DNA of 39,643 bases from Sulfurimonas sp. (GTDB lineage Bacteria; Campylobacterota; Campylobacteria; Campylobacterales; Sulfurimonadaceae), in contig NZ_JAQVKA010000008.1 in assembly GCF_028694895.1 (NCBI RefSeq), forward strand, positions 1 through 39,643. Reading direction: 5' to 3'. The position numbers and the translations under genes were made by a program. The notes below the pieces were generated by a model, which was given only the letters and a program-made list of their open reading frames with translations, was not told the origin of the DNA and searched no databases. This document shows positions 34,703 through 39,643 of this stretch, one piece after another. Position 1 is the stretch's first letter; the number at the start of each line of letters is the position of its first letter.

Positions 34703-36683
34703 ATAATTTATCAACTTTTTCTATTACTTTTTTACCAGTTTCTGATTTTAAAAATTTCTCTAAATCAATACTAACTTTTGGAGAGTTGATATCTCCGTTA
34801 AGATTTGCATGTATTGTGTCATTTTTTATAACTATAGTTAAATCAGAATTCATCTGATTTGTTTTAGTGTTTAGCTTTGCATCTTTTGTTGTAAGTGCCG
34901 TCTCTTTTGAGCGCATATCAAGTGAAGCTAAGATGTTTTCTTTGTTTATCTTTGCACCCACTTTTCCATTGAAGTTTTCTCTATACATATCAACTTTTGT
35001 AAACTGCTTGATTAAATCAAATGTTTGATTTTTTGTAAACACTGCGTTTAAAATATCTCCATTAACCTCGCCCTTACTTTGAGCTAAATTGTAATTTACT
35101 TTTGCGTTTAATGTAGCATCAACTAACTCTGGACGCATTAACATATATAGAAGTTTCATTGTTTTTACGTCACTTATATTTGCACTAAAATCATCATTAT
35201 GAAGTTTTGCATCTAATACTCCACCAGATATGTTTGAGTGAAGTGCAAAATCTAAATCTTCCGCCTTTGAAAGCTCTCCATTTCCGACAAATCCACCTCG
35301 CATATGCTGTCCTGTTACGAAGTAAAGATTATTTAACTCATTTACACTAATCATATAATCACTCTTTAGTGAGCCATCTTTTATGTTAAATTTTGCACTC
35401 TTTATATCAAGGTTTGCAAGATTAGAGTTAAAATTAACCTTTGTATCTGCCATAGAGCCTTTTAAAACTGTAGTAGTCTTGGCGCTAAAAGTACTTCTTG
35501 GCATAGCAGATGAGAACTCATACGCTTTACTTAGATAAGCAGAGTCAAAAACTCCATTTGTGATGCTACTCTTCACCTCACCCTTTAATGAATCCACTCT
35601 TGCATCGCTAATATCTGCGTCAAGTGAAAGAAGTGCATCAGCGTAGTGTGGTTGTTTTACCATATAGAGAAGTTTTGCAACATCAAGATTTACTATCTTT
35701 GCTCTAAGTGACTCTGGAGCGAAATCTTTTAACACCGCTTCAATTGTAGTTTGTGAAGAAGCCACATCGCTATTTGCTTGAACTACAAGCTTACTTTTAT
35801 CTCCATTTAGTGTTCCATTTAACTTTAGTGCGCCTCTAATATCTGCGCCACTGATAGGCTTTAGTACTTCTAAATCTTTTACATCAAGCGCGTATTTTAT
35901 ATCAGCTTTAAAAGGCTCTGGAGTAAGTGTTCCTGAACTACTTATCTTAAAAAGATTTGATACCAAATCATAGTTATATACTACATCATCACCCTTGAGT
36001 TTTGCATCAAGGTTCATGTCAAAAGAAGTTTTTGGAACAGTTACATTAAAATCACTCTTCATAAACTCTGGATTTATAACTCCATTTTTAGTAGAGAGTT
36101 TTATCTCTCCATCGAGTTTATGAGGAGTTATGTTTTTGAGATTTATATCAAGATTTATATCTGCTACTGCATATGGGTTTTTAGCTCCCATATAAAGCAG
36201 TGAAGAGAGTTTTGCGTTTTTCATATTTGCAATAATTGAAGTTGGATTTAAATCACTAAGCTCAACGTGGTAAGAGGTGTCACTCTGCCCTACACTACTT
36301 TTTCCATCTATTGTCATAAAAGCCAAATCGCCTTTTACCGCTCCATCTGTGTTAAATGATCCATTTAAAGGCATATTTAAAATCGGCTCTAAAGATTTGA
36401 GATTTTTAAAGTCTATCTCATAATTTATATCAAAAGATTTTGCAAAAATTGAGTAACTGCCTTTTGCGATTACTAAGTTGTCTTTAGCAAGTTCAAGCAC
36501 TACTTCAAAATCACTCATACTAAGTAAAAAAGTATTTAATTTACTCTCAACCTTCGTCTGCTCTTGTATCTTCGCCTCTATGATAGGTTTAAGTAAACTA
36601 TTTCCAACTGGTGTAAAAGCAACTACATAAAGGGCTATAACTAAAAGTAAAATCAGTCCAACTACCCAAGCTAAATATTTCAT
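34686..36683 (-). CDS. AsmA-like inner-membrane-anchored repeat protein
   Basis: A 665-aa protein with one N-terminal helix (4-23, cytoplasm to periplasm) and a long beta-rich periplasmic part. It has at least three related units of about 175 residues, marked by LLYM at 162-165, 338-341 and 511-514, each followed by Pro and LxAxI-type strands. This resembles AsmA/TamB/YhdP proteins, thought to bridge the inner and outer membranes and move lipids. No exact family can be named. It stands alone, with GGAG upstream of the ATG, and converges on the c-di-GMP operon. Confidence 0.6.
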   Translation of the reverse strand: MKYLAWVVGLILLLVIALYVVAFTPVGNSLLKPIIEAKIQEQTKVESKLNTFLLSMSDFEVVLELAKDNLVIAKGSYSIFAKSFDINYEIDFKNLKSLEPILNMPLNGSFNTDGAVKGDLAFMTIDGKSSVGQSDTSYHVELSDLNPTSIIANMKNAKLSSLLYMGAKNPYAVADINLDINLKNITPHKLDGEIKLSTKNGVINPEFMKSDFNVTVPKTSFDMNLDAKLKGDDVVYNYDLVSNLFKISSSGTLTPEPFKADIKYALDVKDLEVLKPISGADIRGALKLNGTLNGDKSKLVVQANSDVASSQTTIEAVLKDFAPESLRAKIVNLDVAKLLYMVKQPHYADALLSLDADISDARVDSLKGEVKSSITNGVFDSAYLSKAYEFSSAMPRSTFSAKTTTVLKGSMADTKVNFNSNLANLDIKSAKFNIKDGSLKSDYMISVNELNNLYFVTGQHMRGGFVGNGELSKAEDLDFALHSNISGGVLDAKLHNDDFSANISDVKTMKLLYMLMRPELVDATLNAKVNYNLAQSKGEVNGDILNAVFTKNQTFDLIKQFTKVDMYRENFNGKVGAKINKENILASLDMRSKETALTTKDAKLNTKTNQMNSDLTIVIKNDTIHANLNGDINSPKVSIDLEKFLKSETGKKVIEKVDKLFKKLF

Positions 36684-36797
36684 ACAATCTCCAATAATTT
36701 TTTATATATAATAATACTATAAAATGTCATCTCTTTAGTAACTCATACTTGATACTAATAGACTAAAGTTAATTGATATAAAAACATTTAGCTTTTA

Positions 36798-36834
36798 CTT
36801 GACATTGTTACACTCAATATGTATAATTGTAACA
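36798..36834 (+). promoter_or_regulatory. grpE-dnaK promoter with heat-shock-operator-like repeats
   Basis: TTGACA (36799-36804) and TATAAT (36822-36827) at exactly 17 bases form a perfect consensus vegetative promoter, rare in this window. Overlapping it is CTTGACA-N7-ACTCAAT (36798-36818), close to the HspR HAIR consensus CTTGAGT-N7-ACTCAAG (11 of 14). A second inverted repeat TGTTACA/TGTAACA (36806-36812 and 36828-36834), with centres 22 bases apart, brackets the -10. Either could bind a repressor. No CIRCE (HrcA) element is seen. Confidence 0.65.
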
Positions 36835-36862
36835 TCTTTTAAAAAGGAGTAATTTAACAGCT

Positions 36863-37420
36863 ATGTCACAAGAAAATAAAGAAGAGCTTCAAAGTGAAAC
36901 TCAAGTAACAAAAGAGGAAACTCCACAAACAAATGAAGCTGCTGCCGAGGCAGAAGCAATTGAGAATGAGTTTGACCTTTTACAAGGGGAGATGACTTCT
37001 CTAAAAGATAAGTATGCAAGAGTTCATGCAGACTTTGAAAACATTAAAAAAAGATTAGAAAAAGAGAAATATACAGCAGTTGAATATGCAAATGAGAAAT
37101 TTGCAAAAGATTTGATTCCTGTTATGGATGCCCTACATATGGCTCTTTCATCTACAGCGTCAATTGTAGATTCAGCGGAACATCTTGAAAAGTTAAAAGA
37201 GGGTATTGAACTCACGCTAAAACAGCTCACTACAGCTCTAGAAAAACATGGTGTTACAATGGTTGCACATGATGCACCATTTGATCCAAATATTCATAAT
37301 GCTATACAGAGCGTTGATAGTGATATAATAGATACTGGGCAAATAGTTCAGACTTTTCAAACTGGCTATAAGTATAAAGATAGACCTTTGCGCGAAGCAA
37401 TGGTTGTAGTTGCGAATTAA
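36863..37420 (+). CDS. grpE: Nucleotide exchange factor GrpE
   Basis: Releases ADP from DnaK in the Hsp70 chaperone cycle. The 185-aa protein has an acidic, disordered N-terminus (about 1-40), a coiled-coil dimer helix (LKDKYARVHADFENIKKRLEKEK), and the C-terminal beta-wing domain (FDPNIHNAIQ, GYKYKDRPLREAMVVV). GGAG is 13 bases before the ATG, longer than usual, but no alternative start fits. dnaK follows 45 bases later. hrcA, often found upstream in this phylum, is absent; the upstream gene is divergent. Confidence 0.97.
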   Translation: MSQENKEELQSETQVTKEETPQTNEAAAEAEAIENEFDLLQGEMTSLKDKYARVHADFENIKKRLEKEKYTAVEYANEKFAKDLIPVMDALHMALSSTASIVDSAEHLEKLKEGIELTLKQLTTALEKHGVTMVAHDAPFDPNIHNAIQSVDSDIIDTGQIVQTFQTGYKYKDRPLREAMVVVAN

Positions 37421-37465
37421 CTATTCGTTTTAGAAAAAATAAATTAAAATTAAGGAATTAAAATT

Positions 37466-39352
37466 ATGAGCAAAGTAATTGGTATAGATTTAGGAACAAC
37501 AAATTCATGTGTAGCAGTTTATGAGGGTGGCGAAGCTAAAATCATTCCTAACAAAGAGGGTAAAAACACAACTCCTTCAATTGTTGCATTTACAGATAAA
37601 GGCGAGGTTTTAGTAGGAGATCCTGCAAAACGTCAAGCGATTACTAACCCAAACAAGACTATCTCTTCAATCAAGAGAATTATGGGTCTTATGATGAGTG
37701 AAGAGAATGCTAAGTCTGCACACGACAAAGTAACGTATAACATTGTAGATAAAGATGGAATGGCAGCGGTTGATGTTGCTGGTAAGATTTATACTCCACA
37801 AGAGATTTCAGCAAAAATTTTATCAAAATTAAAAGAAGATGCTGAGGCTTATATCGGCTCAAGTGTAACTGACGCAGTTATTACAGTTCCAGCTTATTTT
37901 AATGATGCTCAAAGAAAAGCAACAAAAGATGCAGGAACAATTGCGGGACTAAATGTACTTCGTATCATCAACGAGCCAACAGCTTCAGCACTTGCTTATG
38001 GCTTAGAGAGCAAAGCAGAAGAGAATGTTCTTGTTTATGACCTTGGTGGTGGAACATTTGACGTTACAGTTTTAGAGATTAGTGATGGTACTTTTGAAGT
38101 TCTCTCAACTGATGGTAACGCATTTTTAGGTGGAGATGACTTTGACAACAAAATCGTTGATTATCTAAATGCTGAGTTCAAATCTTCTCATGGAATTGAT
38201 CTTAAAAATGACAAAATGGCACTACAGCGTCTAAAAGATGCAGCTGAGAACGCTAAAAAAGAGCTCTCAAGTTCAACTGAAACAGAGATAAACTTACCAT
38301 TTATCACTATGACAGAAGCTGGACCTCAACACTTAGTACTAAAACTTACTCGTGCTAAATTTGAGAGTATGATTGAAAAACTAATCGAAGAAACAATTAG
38401 CCATATCAAAACAGCTATGAAAGAGTCTGGCTTATCAAACAGTGATATCAAAGAGATTATCATGGTTGGTGGATCTATCCGCGTTCCACTTGCGCAAAAA
38501 ATGGTTTCAGACTACTTTGGTGGAAAAACTCTAAACAAAAGTGTTAACCCTGATGAAGTTGTAGCTGCGGGTGCTGCTATTCAAGGTGGAGTTTTACGTG
38601 GAGATGTTAAAGATGTACTTCTTCTTGACGTTACGCCACTCTCACTTGGAATTGAGACTTTAGGTGGTGTTGCTACTAAGATAATTGAAAAAGGTACAAC
38701 TATCCCTGTTAAAAAATCTCAAATCTTCTCAACAGCAGAAGATAACCAACCAGCTGTGAGCATCTCAGTTGTTCAAGGTGAGAGAGAGTTTGCAAAAGAT
38801 AACAAATCTTTAGGTCTATTTGAGCTAGGAAACATTGCAGCAGCTCCAAGAGGTGTACCTCAGATTGAAGTTACATTTGACATCGATGCAAACGGTATTT
38901 TAACTGTTAGCTCAACTGATAAAGGAACTGGTAAATCTCAATCAATCACAATTAGTGGCTCTTCAGGATTAAGTGAAGAAGAGATTAACAAAATGGTTAA
39001 AGATGCAGAGCTTCACAAAGCAGAAGACTCAAAGAGAAAAGAGTTAGTTGAGCTTAAAAACCAAGCTGACGCACTTATCGCTCAAACTGAAAAATCATTA
39101 GGCGAGATGGGTGAGAAGATTGAAGCTGATGAGAAGGCAAAAATCGAGACAGCAATAACTGAGCTTAAAGATATTCTAAAAGATGAAAATGCTACAAAAG
39201 AGCAGATTGAAGCTAAGGTTAAGACTCTAACAGAAGCAAGTCATAAGATGGCTGAGCAAATGTATAAAAAAGAGCAAGGTGGTGAAGCTGGTGAGGCTGA
39301 TACTTCAAAGAAAAAAAGCGACGATGACGTAATCGACGCAGAGATTGAGTAA
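37466..39352 (+). CDS. dnaK: Chaperone DnaK (Hsp70)
   Basis: ATP-driven folding chaperone. The 628-aa protein has the full ATPase domain ([42 protein letters not shown]), the linker [16 protein letters not shown], the substrate-binding domain and a helical lid ending in DDVIDAEIE. Phosphate-loop and hinge residues are intact. AAGGAATT lies before the ATG. It is co-transcribed with grpE. A hairpin lies 13 bases after the stop. Confidence 0.99.
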   Translation: MSKVIGIDLGTTNSCVAVYEGGEAKIIPNKEGKNTTPSIVAFTDKGEVLVGDPAKRQAITNPNKTISSIKRIMGLMMSEENAKSAHDKVTYNIVDKDGMAAVDVAGKIYTPQEISAKILSKLKEDAEAYIGSSVTDAVITVPAYFNDAQRKATKDAGTIAGLNVLRIINEPTASALAYGLESKAEENVLVYDLGGGTFDVTVLEISDGTFEVLSTDGNAFLGGDDFDNKIVDYLNAEFKSSHGIDLKNDKMALQRLKDAAENAKKELSSSTETEINLPFITMTEAGPQHLVLKLTRAKFESMIEKLIEETISHIKTAMKESGLSNSDIKEIIMVGGSIRVPLAQKMVSDYFGGKTLNKSVNPDEVVAAGAAIQGGVLRGDVKDVLLLDVTPLSLGIETLGGVATKIIEKGTTIPVKKSQIFSTAEDNQPAVSISVVQGEREFAKDNKSLGLFELGNIAAAPRGVPQIEVTFDIDANGILTVSSTDKGTGKSQSITISGSSGLSEEEINKMVKDAELHKAEDSKRKELVELKNQADALIAQTEKSLGEMGEKIEADEKAKIETAITELKDILKDENATKEQIEAKVKTLTEASHKMAEQMYKKEQGGEAGEADTSKKKSDDDVIDAEIE

Positions 39353-39365
39353 CCACCTATTCTTC

Positions 39366-39388
39366 CTCTCACACACTCAGTGTGAGAG
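39366..39388 (+). terminator. Hairpin after dnaK
   Basis: CTCTCACAC (39366-39374) and GTGTGAGAG (39380-39388) are perfect 9-base arms with a 5-base loop. The following CAATATTTT is only moderately T-rich, so this may terminate partially or stabilise the mRNA end. Confidence 0.6.
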
Positions 39389-39428
39389 CAATATTTTAAA
39401 TCCCAACTTACTATTTTAAAGGTACATC

Positions 39429-39643
39429 GTGCTTTACAAAACTATGTTTTATGCGCTTATACTCTCTTTGTTTATATCTGGATGTTCCTCTCAACAACAA
39501 GCTCTAAAAGCACCTATAAAACTACCGCAATCAAAAAGCGATTATCAACCTGATAGTGGTTACTATTTTGTACTTATCCAAAAGGATAAACAAAAATGGA
39601 AGATTCTTGACATAAAGGACAAGCCTACACTAAGAAGAGCTAA
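39429..39643 (+). CDS. Lipoprotein gene, 5' part (runs off the window)
   Basis: An open frame from GTG at 39429 to the window edge (71 codons). AAAGG lies 6 bases before the GTG, which is preferred over the ATG at 39444. The N-terminus MLYKTMFYALILSLFISGCSS is a lipoprotein signal with lipobox LFISGC, so the mature protein is lipid-anchored at Cys. Residues visible after that (QQQALKAPIKLPQS... YYFVLIQKDKQKWKILDI) match no family I recognise. Confidence 0.75.
   Translation, partial: MLYKTMFYALILSLFISGCSSQQQALKAPIKLPQSKSDYQPDSGYYFVLIQKDKQKWKILDIKDKPTLRRA

Overview
This window reads as chromosome of a Campylobacterota (formerly Epsilonproteobacteria) organism, most like the Sulfurimonas/Sulfurovum group. 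Signs are the low GC content, dense packing of genes, frequent TTG starts, and the order murD-mraY-gpmI-fabG-acpP-fabF-accA-dnaQ-rpe-rpmB, which from memory resembles the Campylobacter jejuni arrangement. The tmRNA tag (ANNTNYRPAYAVA) also resembles tags of that phylum. Genus is an inference from gene content, not a search result.

Layout. 1-3382 (+): tail of an unknown gene, polyphosphate kinase, a gamma-carbonic-anhydrase-like protein and a TRIC-family membrane protein. 3374-9027 (-): a rubredoxin/flavodiiron protein pair for reducing O2 or NO, then a four-gene redox operon (short-chain dehydrogenase, triheme peroxidase-like cytochrome, pentaheme cytochrome fused to a membrane anchor, thioredoxin-like protein). 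9084-11600 (-): argJ, a K+ channel with an RCK domain, and rpmB. 11746-16014 (+): an HDOD protein overlapping a STAS/receiver-like/CheX protein, then rpe, trpF and a DnaQ-like exonuclease. 16017-18513 (-): accA, fabF and acpP, with strong hairpins between acpP and fabF. 18682-23342 (-): photolyase, a DUF523-DUF1722 protein, fabG and gpmI. 23518-26338 (+): mraY, murD, purN. 26396-27019: two identical tRNA-Phe genes and the tmRNA. 27124-30440 (+): prs, lepA and a ComF-like protein. 30489-34702 (+): a tightly packed cassette of a TonB-dependent-receptor-like protein, a small periplasmic protein and a GGDEF-EAL enzyme. 34686-36683 (-): a large AsmA-like repeat protein. 36863-39643 (+): grpE, dnaK and the start of a lipoprotein gene.

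Most of the window is housekeeping: peptidoglycan, fatty acid, nucleotide and amino acid synthesis, translation rescue and chaperones. The stretches most worth study are: (i) a pair of about 108-bp intergenic elements (20976-21085 and 23398-23504) that differ in sequence but keep the same three hairpins through compensating changes; (ii) the receptor/periplasmic/c-di-GMP cassette, which looks like an outer-membrane-to-cytoplasm signalling chain; (iii) the periplasmic heme operon with two unusual cytochrome architectures; and (iv) the HDOD plus STAS/CheX pair. No CRISPR array, prophage, IS element or rRNA was seen. The only gap between protein genes longer than 300 bases (26339-27123) is filled by the tRNA and tmRNA genes.
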